Part shown: positions 37,501 through 46,006 of the stretch, in pieces
Numbering within the stretch: position 1 is the first letter of the stretch
Layout: each line of letters begins with the position of its first letter
Assembly (NCBI GenBank): GCA_038217425.1
Contig: JBBQPM010000004.1
Coordinates: forward strand, 62,001-126,000
Direction of reading: 5' to 3'
Source of the DNA: JAIEPT01 sp038217425
GTDB taxonomy: Bacteria > Planctomycetota > Planctomycetia > Gemmatales > Gemmataceae
DNA length: 64,000 nucleotides
Program-made: the position numbers and the translations under genes
The notes under the pieces: model-generated
Seen by the model: only the letters and a program-made list of their open reading frames with translations
What the model was told of the DNA's origin: nothing
Database searches by the model: none

Positions 37501-40500
37501 CGGACTTTACGCCTCCTTCACCGTCGGCTACAACCTCTTCCGCTACACCAACAACCTGGCCGCCGGCTACACCCAGATCACCGGAATCACCCGCCAGGAC
37601 GTCAGCTTCGGCGCCATCAAGGGCATGCGCATCGTCGGCATGGCCGGCCCCTCCGTCCGCGTCGAACGGGTCGTCCTCTTCAATCAGGGCGACGACTTCG
37701 TCTCCGTCAATACCCGCCTCACCAATCTTTCCGGCAGCACGGTCAACAACGTCTCCACAATGGAAAACCTCGATGCCGATCAGGAAGCAGCCGCGACCTC
37801 CAACGACGTGGTGCTGGAGGGCAAGTTCGTCCGCGCCACGGGAACCGGCAGCGGCCTGACCATCGGCCTGGGCTCCCCGGATTCCCGCAGCGTCGTCTCG
37901 GCCGAAGGTCTCATCAATCTCGATCCGTTCGCCATTATCAACACGCCGGTCGACCCCAACGGCGCCGTCGCCGACATCGCCATCGCCCAGGCGTTCAATT
38001 TCGGCAGCCTCGCCGCCGGCGCCCAGGTTTCCGCCGTCACGGTGATGACCCTGGGCGCCAGCGCCGCCGCCGCCGAGGCGACATACGCCAGCAATGCCGG
38101 AGGCCTGGTTCTCAACGATGTCGACTGGTACGCCGTCACGCTGAGCAACACGACCTCGCTTACCGCGGAAACGCGCACGCCCGCCAACCCCGTCGGACTG
38201 CTCGATCCGATCCTCCAAATCTACGACGCCGCCGGCACGACCCTGATCGCCACCGGCTCCCCCACGGGCGATGGCCGGAATGAATCCTTGAGCGTCACCG
38301 GGCTCACCGACGGCGCCTCATATCGCATCCGCGTCGCCGCCGCCAACGGCTCGCGCGGCGCCTATGTCCTCGGCGTCGATGCCGTCGGGACCGCCGCACT
38401 TTCCCTGCAGCGCAACGTCCCGCTCGCTGACTTCACCAATGCCGACAGCGTTACCTGGAGACTCCTCTTCAGCGAAGACGTCCTCGGCGTCGATGCCGCC
38501 GATTTTGCGATCGTCGCCTCCGCGGGCGTCGTCACCGGCGCCGCCGTCGTCTCCGGCAGCGGCAAGGCTTACACCGTCACCGTCAGCGGCATCGCTGGCG
38601 ACGGCAGCCTCGGGCTCAATCTCCTCAACGACGGCTCGATCCGCGACCAGGCGAACGACGGACTAAGCGCGGGGCTCGTGGGGCAGGTCTACGTCATCGA
38701 TCGCGTGCTCCCAACGGTCAGCAGCATCACTCGCCTGACGCCGACCGGCGCGTTCACGAACGCGGGCGCCGTCACCTTCCGCGTCAGTTTCAACGAAGAC
38801 GTGGTCGGCGTCGATGCCGCCGACTTCAGCAGCAACTTCGGCACCGTCGGCGCCGTGACGCAGGTCAGCCCGCAGACGTACGACATCCCGGTGTCGTCGC
38901 TCGCCGCCGTCGAGGGGACGCTGACGCTCAGCCTCGCGGCCGGCGCGACCGTCGCGGACCTGGCCACGAACGCACTCGTCGCGCTGGCGCCGACCGGAGC
39001 GAACGAAAGTTACACGCTCGACCACGTCGCTCCGGCCCTTGCCAGCATCGAACGGCTCACGCCGACGTCGCCGACCGCCAACGTCGGCGCCGTCGCCTTC
39101 CGCGTGTCGTTCAGCGAAGGCGTGTCGGGCGTCGATGCCGGCGACTTCAGCGCCAGCTTCGGAACCGTGGGGACAGTGACGCAGATCAGCCCCTCCGTGT
39201 ACAGCGTCCCCGTGTCCGGCCTGACCGCCCTGAGCGGCACGCTTTCGCTGGGTCTCGCGGGCACTGGCATCGCCGATTTCGCCGCCAACGTCGTCGCGCC
39301 CGCCGCGCCGACCGGCGCCAATGAGAGTTTCATGCTCGACCATTCCGCTCCCCGCGTCAGCAGCATCGCGCGGCTCGCGCCGACGTCCGCCGTCACCAAC
39401 GCCGGCGCCGTCACGTTCCGCGTTTCGTTCAGCGAAGACGTCCTGAACGTCGACGCCGCCGACTTCAGCGCCAGCTTCGGCACGGTCGGCACTGTGACGC
39501 CAGTGAGCCCGTCGGTTTACGATGTGCTCGTCTCCGGCCTGGCCGCGGCCGACGGCGCCCTCGCCCTGAGCTTCTCAGCCGGCCAAAATGTCGCCGACGT
39601 CGCCAGCAATCTCCTCGCGAACGTCACGCCGACTTCGGGCCACGAAGGCTATCTCCTGGACCACGTCGCCCCGACCGCCGACATCGTCGACGTCGCTCCC
39701 GATCCGCGCACCACGGCCGTCGGCGCCGTCGCCGTCAACTTCAGCGAGAACGTCGGCGGCCTTGAGATCGCCGACTTCACGCTGACCCGCAACGGCAGCC
39801 CCGTCTCGCTCGCCGGCCTCAGCGTGAGCGGTTCGGGAGCGTCCTACTCGCTCGATCTCACGACCAAGACCGGCGTCGCCGGAAACTACGTGCTGACCCT
39901 GGCAGCCGCCAGCGTTCAAGATGCGGCCGGCAACTCCCTCGCAGGCGCTGCCAGCGACGCCTGGAGTTTCTCGCACGTGCTCCTGCCCGTCGACGTCAAC
40001 CCAGCAGCCAACGTGGTCGCCGAGGGGGCGCTCGCCGGCACGCCGGTCGGCCTCACCGCTTACTCTCCCGGCAGCGTCGTCTACAGTTTGACCGACAGCG
40101 CCGGCGGACGCTTCGCCATCCACCCCAGCACCGGCGTCGTCACCGTGCAGAACGGAGCCGCCTTCAACGTCGACGACGCCGGCAGCCACGACGTCACCGT
40201 CGAGGTCAATGACGGCAACGGAGTCGCCAGCGCCTCGTTCACTATCTACATCTCGCGCGTCCGCATCGTCGACGACGGCGACGCCGGGTTCTCGACCGTC
40301 GGCAATTGGACGGTCCAAACGATGCAGGGGTACCAGGGCGACCTCCGCTACGCCTCGGCCGGCACGGGTTCCAGTATCGCGAGCTACAGCATCCCGGTCA
40401 CGCCTGGACTGTACCGCGTCGCCGCCACCTGGCAGCCGGAGAAGAACCGCGCCACCAACGCCCCCTTCACTCTCTTCGACGGCGCCACGCAGATCGGCGG

Positions 40501-42223
40501 TAGCGTCCTGCTCAACCAGGAACTCGTCCCCAACGACTTCGCCGACGCCGGCAAAAACTGGGAGCTGGTCGGCACGATGATCCCCGTCACTGGCAACACC
40601 CTGAACGTCAAACTCGGCAATAACGCCAACGAATTCGTCATCGCCGACGCCATCCGCGTCGAATGGGTCGGCGCCCTCGCCGCCGGACCCGAAATCCTGC
40701 TGACGCTCGCCGGCGCCCCGGTCGAAAGCGGCTCCGCCCTCTCCTTCGGCAACTCCCCCGTCGGCATGCCGATCACCCGAACCTTCACCATTCAAAACGT
40801 CGGTGCCACGAACCTCAGTCTCATTGGCCCGATCGTCGTGCCCGCCGGGTTCTCGGTCGCGGCGACCTTCGGCTCCGCCATGCTCGTCCCCGGCGCCTCG
40901 ACCACGTTCTCCGTCCGCATGGATGCCGCCAGCGTCGGCTCGCTCGGCGGTCAGATTTCATTCGGGACCAATGACGCCGACGAAGCGAACTACGTCATCC
41001 ACATTACTGGCGCCGTGGTTTCGGTCCCCACGAAGCAGATCGCCAACAACACGGACGAGGCGTTCGCCACGACGGGGTCCTGGGTCTACTTCGCCCGTCA
41101 AGGATTCCAGGGAGACATCTCGTACGCTGCGGCCGGTACCGGCTCCAGCACGGCGACCTGGACGTTTGCGGTGACGCCCGGGCTTTACAAGATCGCCGCC
41201 GCCTGGGCCGCCGAGGGCAACCGCGCCAGCAACGCCCCCTTCACGGTCCACGACGGCAGCACGCCCCTGGGCACGACGCTGCTCAATCAGAAGCTCGCCC
41301 CCAACGACTTCACCGCCGACGGCGCCGGATGGGAGAACTTAAGCGTCACTCCGTACGTGGTCACTGGGAATACGCTGAGCGTCACGCTATCGAATCTCGC
41401 GAACGGCTTCGTCATCGCCGACGCCATCCGCGTCGAGAAGGTCGGCGCGCTGATCCTCGGTCCCGCCGCCGCCGTGTCGCTCGACGGCGTCAGCGTCGCC
41501 GTCGGCAGCAACGTCGCCTTCGGCGCCGCCTACGTCGGGGCGCCCGTGATCAAAAACTTCACGCTGACCAATGCCGGGGCGCAAACTCTGAACCTCACCG
41601 GCCCGATCGCCGTCCCCGCAGGCTTCAGCGTGGCGTCGACGTTCGCCGAGACCTCCCTGGCGCCTGGCGTCTCGACGATGTTCGCGCTGCGTCTGGACGC
41701 CCTCGCCCTGGCGACCTCCAGCGGAACCGTCTCCTTCCCCAGCAACGATCCCGCAAGTCCGTTTACCTTCACCGTCTCCGGCACGGTGCAGGCGCCGCCG
41801 TCGATTCCGGTGCAGACGGTCGACAACACCGACGCCAATTTCGCGACGTCCGGCGCCGGCTGGGTGGCGTACGCGGGGCAGGGTCTGGGCGGCAATCTGC
41901 TATTCCATAAGCCCGGCGCCGGGAGCAGCCAGGCGACCTGGACGTTCTTCGCCGAGCCAGGCCAGTACCGCGTCGCCGTCACCTACAAGCAAGAGAGCAA
42001 CCGCGCCACCAATGCGCAGTACGTCGTGAAGGACGGCGAAACCACGATCGGCTCGGCCACCGTGAATCAAAAGCTCGCGCCCAACGACTTCACCGCCGCC
42101 GGCGTGAAATGGAAGTACCTGCCCGGAACCGTCTCCCTGGCCGGCAATAAACTCGTCGTCTCCCTCAGCGACCTCGCCAATGGCTACGTCATCGCCGACG
42201 GCGTCCGTATCGAGAGAATCTAG
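31547..42223 (+). CDS. Giant exported S8 subtilase with PPC, Ig-like and golvesin-like repeats
   Basis: A 3558-residue protein. The N-terminus carries the planctomycete export/sorting-type tag (PRVERLEDRLAPA, about 21-33), then a propeptide-like region and a subtilisin domain with all three catalytic residues: D186 in GIIDSGIDYTHPD, H241 in SHGTHVAG and S406 in NGTSMASPHVAG. After it come SbsA/Big-like Ig domains, pre-peptidase C-terminal (PPC) domains, a lamin/CHU-like region, four tandem Ig-like repeats (about 38.4-39.7 kb, theme FRVSFSEDV.GVDAADF), one cadherin-like domain, and three golvesin-like repeats (theme APFTLFDG...NQKLAPNDF...GFVIADAIRVE) separated by two ASH/choice-of-anchor-D domains. 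It is likely a secreted or cell-surface protease with a long adhesive stalk. The ATG at 31547 has AGGA upstream and places the tag at the N-terminus. Confidence 0.9.
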   Translation: MLPHSLRRFRSFATTKMGSTRPNRPRVERLEDRLAPAADIVQLSWNNETAPVYADEWIVQFDDVQGMPAAQISQITSRLQSQPLPLEVQKHLGADGLVLVKAPQGASYQQIVSALSPLGKVEQLEPNFVLTAAMTPNDTRYGELYGLHNTGQIISGFSGIADADIDAPEAWDITQGNPSVVVGIIDSGIDYTHPDLVNNLFINPGEIPGNGLDDDGNGFIDDFRGWNFVAGTNNPMDDNSHGTHVAGTIAAAGNNNLGVIGVAPQVKVVALKFLDSGGFGSIANAISAVNYANGLRDRGVNIVMTNNSWGGGAYSTALEAAINGHRTRNMLFVAAAGNDNYNNDASPSYPASYSPDNVIAVAATDNRDGKASFSQWGLNSVDIAAPGVSTLSTVPGGGYGYKNGTSMASPHVAGVAALLYSANPWASYQQIRDAIFNGGDPNAAFAATGSTPVKTGKRLNAYGALQQMGLRVNSATPANGSVVTAPPFSFTLTTSTPLDPVTVHASDLTVNGLPATDVVYVPGSTTVTFTYAISPVTLEGVQTLQVAAGAFNRATDANAVAAFSSTFRYDVLVLQVVSTDPAVGSLITLPATTLDVNFNEPVSPATVSAGDLTLSQGSVSGYSLLNGNQTIRFTLAGVSAEGTLTVGIAAGALADINGNPNLVFTGNYSLDIGTVPFPTPFTARLPLGSLIYERTASVTIVPTADTDVFTLSLDALQTVAIVVDPSATLRPVIELRDPSNNLVASATGTAAGFDTLLQTAPLAVGGTYTITIGAAAGTTGTASVRVVLNAALEPESFGGPGNDSIAAAFDLEPSAVALGTGATRLAVLGSSPGTVFANETFESGILSPAFSPYSSNSFGRIQVTAPGGTGNASNFALRMDSNVDANYALNEAVYTVDLAGASGANLSFRYNGYNDEAEPLPATFSGHRNGDGVAISADGVNWATILSAPTAITWTTANIDLVAAATAAGMTLGPNFRIKFQQYDDFAYPTDGRSYDDILIQGSASPDFYRFTLGMGESATVALKSLTAGTTQISLLDSMGALLTHGAGGATNLDSRINNFISAAGGTYYLRIDGDTDYSLVVTKGADFDAEANDTNLAAQKIQSSPTAAVQRTLGYKEANGVDRYAVTLEAGATLQATTSTPGDAVGEFGNLLNPRVRLLNSSGVQVALDDDSAGDGRNASLSYVVPDGASGVYYLEVSSGVATQAGEYVLSVQGASPVPLPFQVAAATPADGALLTTSPANIVVDFNDLILTSSVQAGDLQIDGVSATGFTIVDGDSVRFTLPALSQGSHTFTITAGAVVDLQGTPVAAYSASFLLDSVGPRVVATSIVPGSIIAPGAVSYQVTFSEPMRVGNLTSDDFTLAGAARGVGYAASTFSYDVTGTVLTLDYANLPDDRYTLTLLAGASNGANFTDPAGNPIDGEFTGSFPSGNGTPGGNFVVAFDAELASESVGTFAARTPLGSLIHDASVTRTLGAAGDVDAFTVAVEAGQTLAVLLTPTTATLQMAVELRDPSNALVASATAGAVNQPVLLNPTGLTVAGTYTISVRDVGSAIGVYTVQTTLNAVSEFEGNGGGSNNTPATAQSLTPSQLALTTSQSAGSRFAAVGRTDQDFAGYAAAAVAPSFQDISTTGAVSTATGTLSTQTLGAAQLGTFAFPFYGTTYTNLSFSATGIISFGTPIFTFANTDFIASPTEAAIAVLWDTLQVDGTGSGVSGRWIYWQVVGTGANQQLVIQWNQVRSFFNATYFTMQAVLSQDGSIQLNYAADFPAVQATTATVGVKAPGGASAQRLVLDYNGVQPLGTLVGPGLSTRLTPLAPTPDYYALPANAGQSVSATVTGQTGAALQLDLVAPDGITVLASGAPGANVGKAIANFTIPATGNYTLRVRGDGLSAVPYSLVVAQDVALDAELNNTAAIPQDLGASQAILGHVHDSGATSPFDLTGPAVTGAYVLSGSKITLGFHTDGSYITGSSGTGIRYNGVEFVAVGGLYASFTVGYNLFRYTNNLAAGYTQITGITRQDVSFGAIKGMRIVGMAGPSVRVERVVLFNQGDDFVSVNTRLTNLSGSTVNNVSTMENLDADQEAAATSNDVVLEGKFVRATGTGSGLTIGLGSPDSRSVVSAEGLINLDPFAIINTPVDPNGAVADIAIAQAFNFGSLAAGAQVSAVTVMTLGASAAAAEATYASNAGGLVLNDVDWYAVTLSNTTSLTAETRTPANPVGLLDPILQIYDAAGTTLIATGSPTGDGRNESLSVTGLTDGASYRIRVAAANGSRGAYVLGVDAVGTAALSLQRNVPLADFTNADSVTWRLLFSEDVLGVDAADFAIVASAGVVTGAAVVSGSGKAYTVTVSGIAGDGSLGLNLLNDGSIRDQANDGLSAGLVGQVYVIDRVLPTVSSITRLTPTGAFTNAGAVTFRVSFNEDVVGVDAADFSSNFGTVGAVTQVSPQTYDIPVSSLAAVEGTLTLSLAAGATVADLATNALVALAPTGANESYTLDHVAPALASIERLTPTSPTANVGAVAFRVSFSEGVSGVDAGDFSASFGTVGTVTQISPSVYSVPVSGLTALSGTLSLGLAGTGIADFAANVVAPAAPTGANESFMLDHSAPRVSSIARLAPTSAVTNAGAVTFRVSFSEDVLNVDAADFSASFGTVGTVTPVSPSVYDVLVSGLAAADGALALSFSAGQNVADVASNLLANVTPTSGHEGYLLDHVAPTADIVDVAPDPRTTAVGAVAVNFSENVGGLEIADFTLTRNGSPVSLAGLSVSGSGASYSLDLTTKTGVAGNYVLTLAAASVQDAAGNSLAGAASDAWSFSHVLLPVDVNPAANVVAEGALAGTPVGLTAYSPGSVVYSLTDSAGGRFAIHPSTGVVTVQNGAAFNVDDAGSHDVTVEVNDGNGVASASFTIYISRVRIVDDGDAGFSTVGNWTVQTMQGYQGDLRYASAGTGSSIASYSIPVTPGLYRVAATWQPEKNRATNAPFTLFDGATQIGGSVLLNQELVPNDFADAGKNWELVGTMIPVTGNTLNVKLGNNANEFVIADAIRVEWVGALAAGPEILLTLAGAPVESGSALSFGNSPVGMPITRTFTIQNVGATNLSLIGPIVVPAGFSVAATFGSAMLVPGASTTFSVRMDAASVGSLGGQISFGTNDADEANYVIHITGAVVSVPTKQIANNTDEAFATTGSWVYFARQGFQGDISYAAAGTGSSTATWTFAVTPGLYKIAAAWAAEGNRASNAPFTVHDGSTPLGTTLLNQKLAPNDFTADGAGWENLSVTPYVVTGNTLSVTLSNLANGFVIADAIRVEKVGALILGPAAAVSLDGVSVAVGSNVAFGAAYVGAPVIKNFTLTNAGAQTLNLTGPIAVPAGFSVASTFAETSLAPGVSTMFALRLDALALATSSGTVSFPSNDPASPFTFTVSGTVQAPPSIPVQTVDNTDANFATSGAGWVAYAGQGLGGNLLFHKPGAGSSQATWTFFAEPGQYRVAVTYKQESNRATNAQYVVKDGETTIGSATVNQKLAPNDFTAAGVKWKYLPGTVSLAGNKLVVSLSDLANGYVIADGVRIERI

Positions 42224-42253
42224 CGCCGCCTGGCAACACGGTCGTGCGCGCGC

Positions 42254-42283
42254 TTGACGTGCGGTCTAGAATAAAGATATAGG
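42254..42283 (+). promoter_or_regulatory. Candidate promoter of the heme-oxygenase-like gene
   Basis: TTGACG, an 18-bp spacer that includes an AT-rich stretch (AGAATAAAG), then TATAGG; about 50 bp before the ATG at 42336. Confidence 0.3.
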
Positions 42284-42335
42284 CGAACCGTCGGCGGCTT
42301 TCTGCCCCCAAGGCCCATTCGGGAAGGAGTGCCTC

Positions 42336-43301
42336 ATGTCCGCTCGCACCCTGTTTGAAACCGCAGGCGTCCTCCCCGCGCACGAACCGGTTCCGCCCCA
42401 CCTGGCACTCTACTGCCAGCAAGCCGACCGCGTCCTCGCCGGCATGCAAAAGCACGTCGCCCAGGGAGACATGTCGTCCCAGGCCGCCGACGAATTCTCC
42501 CAGCTCCTCGTCGATGCCTGCGCGCACATCCTGTGTCACCCCATCGTCGCGGGCAATCGCTATCTCCAGCGCTTCGCCCAGGGCGTCACCTACGCCCAGG
42601 CTCGTCATGAACTGCAGCAATTTTCCGTTTTCGCGGCCCAGTTCGACGTCGCCCAGGCCAAGCTCGTCGCCAACGCCCCCACCATCGAAGCGTATCTCGA
42701 ACGGCTCAAAGTTTTGCTCAACGAGAAGGGAATCCCCTATCAGCACGGCTTCGAAGGCGAGCTCACGGGCCGGTGGAAACTCGAAACCGTCCACTTCACC
42801 TGGTTGCGAACCATGGCCACCGATCTGGGGTTGTCGTTTGAAGATCTCGCCAAGATATGGATCGGCCTCCCCGGAACGGTCGCGTTCGTAAATGCGATGT
42901 TCGACCTGTACGCCAGCACCGATCAGAATACCGCACTGGGCGCCTCGTTCGCCATCGAAAACTGGGCGGCGAACAGCCTGTGGAAACCCTGGATTGCCGG
43001 CATGAATCGGCTCAACGCGTCCCTGCCCAAGGCGATCCACCTGGGATACCTCAAGTATCACGACAAGGAGGAGGAGCACCACTCCCAGGCGACGCTGGAC
43101 GAACTGCTCGAGAATTTCCAGCAGCCCTGGTTCGACCGCGCAAAGTTCCTGGCCGGCGCGGACCGCATTTTGACCGAGGGCGTGCAGGCGTATTATGAAT
43201 CGCAGCTGGCCTCCTTGCCGGAACGCGACTCGAGCTGGCCCGACTCCGCGGTCGCTGCCCCGACCCGCGCGGCTCCGCCCTTGCCCCTGCAACCGGTCTG
43301 A
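42336..43301 (+). CDS. Heme-oxygenase-like (TenA/CADD fold) protein, candidate diiron oxidase
   Basis: A 321-residue, all-helical soluble protein. I infer the heme-oxygenase-like fold from ILCHPIVAGNRYLQRFAQG and the following helix, FAIENWAANSLWKPWI (E208), and a helix with H242-x3-E246-x2-H249 (YLKYHDKEEEHH). That spacing equals the metal-binding H-x3-D/E-x2-H helix of heme-oxygenase-like diiron oxidases such as CADD. Candidate ligands in the first core helix are H91 and E92, less certain. The C-terminal 25 residues are a Pro/Ala-rich tail. It is convergent with a kinase gene 21 bp away. The fold call is moderate; the reaction is unknown. Confidence 0.55.
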   Translation: MSARTLFETAGVLPAHEPVPPHLALYCQQADRVLAGMQKHVAQGDMSSQAADEFSQLLVDACAHILCHPIVAGNRYLQRFAQGVTYAQARHELQQFSVFAAQFDVAQAKLVANAPTIEAYLERLKVLLNEKGIPYQHGFEGELTGRWKLETVHFTWLRTMATDLGLSFEDLAKIWIGLPGTVAFVNAMFDLYASTDQNTALGASFAIENWAANSLWKPWIAGMNRLNASLPKAIHLGYLKYHDKEEEHHSQATLDELLENFQQPWFDRAKFLAGADRILTEGVQAYYESQLASLPERDSSWPDSAVAAPTRAAPPLPLQPV

Positions 43302-43322
43302 GCAACCGGGTGGAGAAGAACG

Positions 43323-44963
43323 TCAACGGGTGCGCTGGGCAAGCAAGTGGAGATAGCGCTGCTCGGGAGCGTCGCCGGCCAGTCGGCGGACCTGGTCCCA
43401 ACTCTTGGCGGCGTCGTCGGGCTTTTTCTCGAACTCAAACTTGAGCGCGGCGACGGCGGCGGCCTCCGCTTCGGAGTTCGTCGCAATCTCATCTTCGCGC
43501 TCAAGCTTCCGGCGAACCTCTTTCGCAAAGGCCAACGCCTTGACGATCGGCTGCCGATGCGCCTCCGCGGTCAGTCCCCAGCCCCGTTTTTCAAAGTCGT
43601 CGGACTCCTTGAGCGGTACGACCTGGCTCCACAGACGTTCGGCCGATTCGAGGTTGCCCGCGAGTTCGTCCTTGTAGGCCTGCTTGACTTCCGCAGGATC
43701 TCGGCCCTCCTTGAGGAGGTTCTTGCGCAGGTAGGTTTCGCAGGATTCGCGCTCGATCTTGTCGCGCCAGGCGAGCATGTCGCGGGACAGCTCGTGTTCC
43801 CGATAGTGCTTCCAGAAGAGGTCGATGAGGGGCCGGGCTGGGCGCCAATCGTCCAGGGCCTTGCCCTCCATGATCGTCTTGACTTCGGCGTGGAGCGATT
43901 CCGGACTGGGGATTTTGATGAAGAGCCACCATCCGCCGTAGGCCAGGGCGCCGAGGATGACGGCGAGCGCGGAGATCGTGAACCATGCCTTGGTGTAAAA
44001 CGGCACGTGCTTCTTTTTCTTCCTCTTGCCGAGCAACTCGCGGGCGGCGGCCTTGTCGTCGGCGTCAAGTTTGCCGTCGAGCGACGTCTTGTCGGCGCGA
44101 CGCTTGCTGGCGCGGTCAATCCCCGCGCTCTTCTGCGCGATCACCTTTTCCTCGATCTCGGCCAGGGCCCTCGCCACCTTATCCGCGTCATAGGGGCGGT
44201 GGTCGGGGTTCTTCTCCATGAGCTGGTAAACGAGCGTGTCGAACCAGACCGGCAGGTCCAACGCGAGTCCCGAGGCGCGCGGGATCGGTTCGTTGGTGTG
44301 TTTGAGGAACATGTCCATCGTGTTGTCGGCGATGAACGGCTTTTGGCCGGTGAGGAGTTCAAAGAAAAGAATGCCCATCGAGTAGAGGTCGGCTTTGCCG
44401 GTGAGTTCCTTGCTGCCGCGGCATTGTTCCGGAGACATGTACGCAGCCGTGCCCAGCGTGGAGTTGGCGGCGGTGAGGGCGGTGACGTCGGTGTCCTTGG
44501 CGATGCCGAAGTCAGTGAGTTTGACGGAGCCGTCCTTTTGCACCATGACGTTGGAAGGTTTGAGATCGCGATGAATGATGCCGAGGGAATGGGCATGCTG
44601 CAGAGCGGCGCAAAGCTGTTTGCCGATGCCGGCGACTTCCTCCCAGGAGATTTTGCCCCGGCGCTCCAGAACGTGATCGAGCGATTCGCCTTCGACAAAC
44701 TCCATGACGTAAAAGGGGGTGCCGTCGACGCGGCCGGAGCCGATGTAGCGCGAGATGTTGGGATGGTTCATCTGCTTGAGGATGGCCGACTCGCGTTGGA
44801 AGCGATTCATCGCGGTGCGATTGCCGATGAGGCTGACGGCGATCATCTTGAGGGCGACGCGCTGGCCGGTCTTTTCATGCACGGCGCCGAAGACGGAGCC
44901 CATGGCGCCGCGGCCGAGCTGCTTTTGCACGAGAAACGGTCCCAGACGTTTGCCGATCAGCAT
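43323..44963 (-). CDS. Ser/Thr protein kinase with one membrane helix and C-terminal helical domain
   Basis: A 546-residue Hanks-type kinase with complete motifs: LGRGAMGSVFGAV, K39 in VALKM, HRDLKPSN (D133), DFG (D151), GTAAYMSPEQCRG and ADLYSMGILFFELLTG. A basic patch (GKRKKKKH) precedes a single membrane helix at about 327-349. The remaining 200 residues are charged and helical, with TPR-like character, and would lie outside the cytoplasm. The start ATG is 9 bp after the hemB stop, so the two are probably co-transcribed. Unlike the kinase at 1445 this one has a normal DFG. Its substrate and signal are unknown. Confidence 0.9.
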   Translation of the reverse strand: MLIGKRLGPFLVQKQLGRGAMGSVFGAVHEKTGQRVALKMIAVSLIGNRTAMNRFQRESAILKQMNHPNISRYIGSGRVDGTPFYVMEFVEGESLDHVLERRGKISWEEVAGIGKQLCAALQHAHSLGIIHRDLKPSNVMVQKDGSVKLTDFGIAKDTDVTALTAANSTLGTAAYMSPEQCRGSKELTGKADLYSMGILFFELLTGQKPFIADNTMDMFLKHTNEPIPRASGLALDLPVWFDTLVYQLMEKNPDHRPYDADKVARALAEIEEKVIAQKSAGIDRASKRRADKTSLDGKLDADDKAAARELLGKRKKKKHVPFYTKAWFTISALAVILGALAYGGWWLFIKIPSPESLHAEVKTIMEGKALDDWRPARPLIDLFWKHYREHELSRDMLAWRDKIERESCETYLRKNLLKEGRDPAEVKQAYKDELAGNLESAERLWSQVVPLKESDDFEKRGWGLTAEAHRQPIVKALAFAKEVRRKLEREDEIATNSEAEAAAVAALKFEFEKKPDDAAKSWDQVRRLAGDAPEQRYLHLLAQRTR

Positions 44964-44972
44964 GTGTGTATT

Positions 44973-45953
44973 CTACGCCAACCAGCGGGCGGCATCCAAG
45001 GCGTGGTATGTGAGAATCATATCGGCGCCCGCACGTTTGATGCTCGTCAAGATCTCGAGCGCGACCCGGCGTTCGTCGATCCAGCCGCGCGCGGCGGCGG
45101 CCTTCACCATCGCGAACTCTCCCGAGACGTTGTACGCCGCCACCGGCATTTGCGTCTGGTCCTTCACCCGCCGAATAATGTCGAGGTACGACAAGGCCGG
45201 CTTCACCATGATGATGTCCGCTCCCTCGGCGACGTCCAGCGCCACTTCCCGTAACGCCTCGGCGCCGTTGGCGGGATCCATCTGGTAGCCACTGCGGTCG
45301 CCGAACGACGGCGGCGATTCGGCGGCGTCCCGGAAGGGGCCGTAAAACCCCGACGCATACTTGGCCGCGTAGCTCATGATCGGCAGCCCTGCGAACCCGG
45401 CGTCGTCGAGCCCCCGGCGAATCGCCTGGACCATGCCGTCCATCATGCCGCTCGGCGCCACCATATCCGCCCCGGCCTGGGCGTGGCTCACGCATTGTTT
45501 CGCCAGCAGCGGCAAAGTCGCGTCGTTGTCAACGTCCCAGCGGCCGGCGGTTTCCAGGAGCGGACCGCAATGGCCATGATCAGTGTATTCGCAGAAGCAC
45601 TCGTCGGTGATGAGCAGCACGTCCTTGTGTGCCGCACGCACGGCGCGTAACGCTTGCTGGACGATGCCGTCGTCGGCCCAGGAGCTGGAGCCGAGCGCGT
45701 CTTTGGACGCGGGGATGCCGAAGAGGATGAAGGCGCGGATGCCGAGGTCGGCCGCGGCGCCGATCTCATCGACGAGTCGGTCGACGCTAAGCTGGTAGTT
45801 CCCCGGCATGCTGGCGATTTCTTTTTTGATGCCGGCGCCGGGGCGGACAAACAGCGGCAGGATGAAATCGCGGGGTGACAGCGACGTTTCGCGCACGAGG
45901 TCGCGCAGCACGGGGTGTTGACGGAGACGACGCAGTCGGGTTTGCGGAAACAT
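44973..45953 (-). CDS. hemB: Delta-aminolevulinic acid dehydratase (porphobilinogen synthase)
   Basis: A 326-residue cytoplasmic enzyme that condenses two 5-aminolevulinate molecules to porphobilinogen in heme synthesis. Both Schiff-base lysines are present (K198 in YAAKYASGFYGPFRDA and K251 in MVKPALSYLD). The metal loop DECFCEYTDHGHCG keeps three cysteines (119, 121, 129), so this is the zinc type rather than the magnesium type. The ATG at 45953 has GGAG 8 bases upstream; an in-frame ATG at 45980 is less likely. A kinase gene follows after 9 bp. Confidence 0.96.
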   Translation of the reverse strand: MFPQTRLRRLRQHPVLRDLVRETSLSPRDFILPLFVRPGAGIKKEIASMPGNYQLSVDRLVDEIGAAADLGIRAFILFGIPASKDALGSSSWADDGIVQQALRAVRAAHKDVLLITDECFCEYTDHGHCGPLLETAGRWDVDNDATLPLLAKQCVSHAQAGADMVAPSGMMDGMVQAIRRGLDDAGFAGLPIMSYAAKYASGFYGPFRDAAESPPSFGDRSGYQMDPANGAEALREVALDVAEGADIIMVKPALSYLDIIRRVKDQTQMPVAAYNVSGEFAMVKAAAARGWIDERRVALEILTSIKRAGADMILTYHALDAARWLA

Positions 45954-46006
45954 GAAAAGCTCCGGAGGATGATGGTTCATCTTACGGAGGGGGCAAGAAG
46001 TGAAAG

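Noticed and set aside
38707..39680. Regular DNA repetition of about 320 bp, first considered as a repeat array
   Set aside because: The repetition is the coding of tandem Ig-like domains inside the subtilase; no short direct repeats with unique spacers, so not CRISPR.
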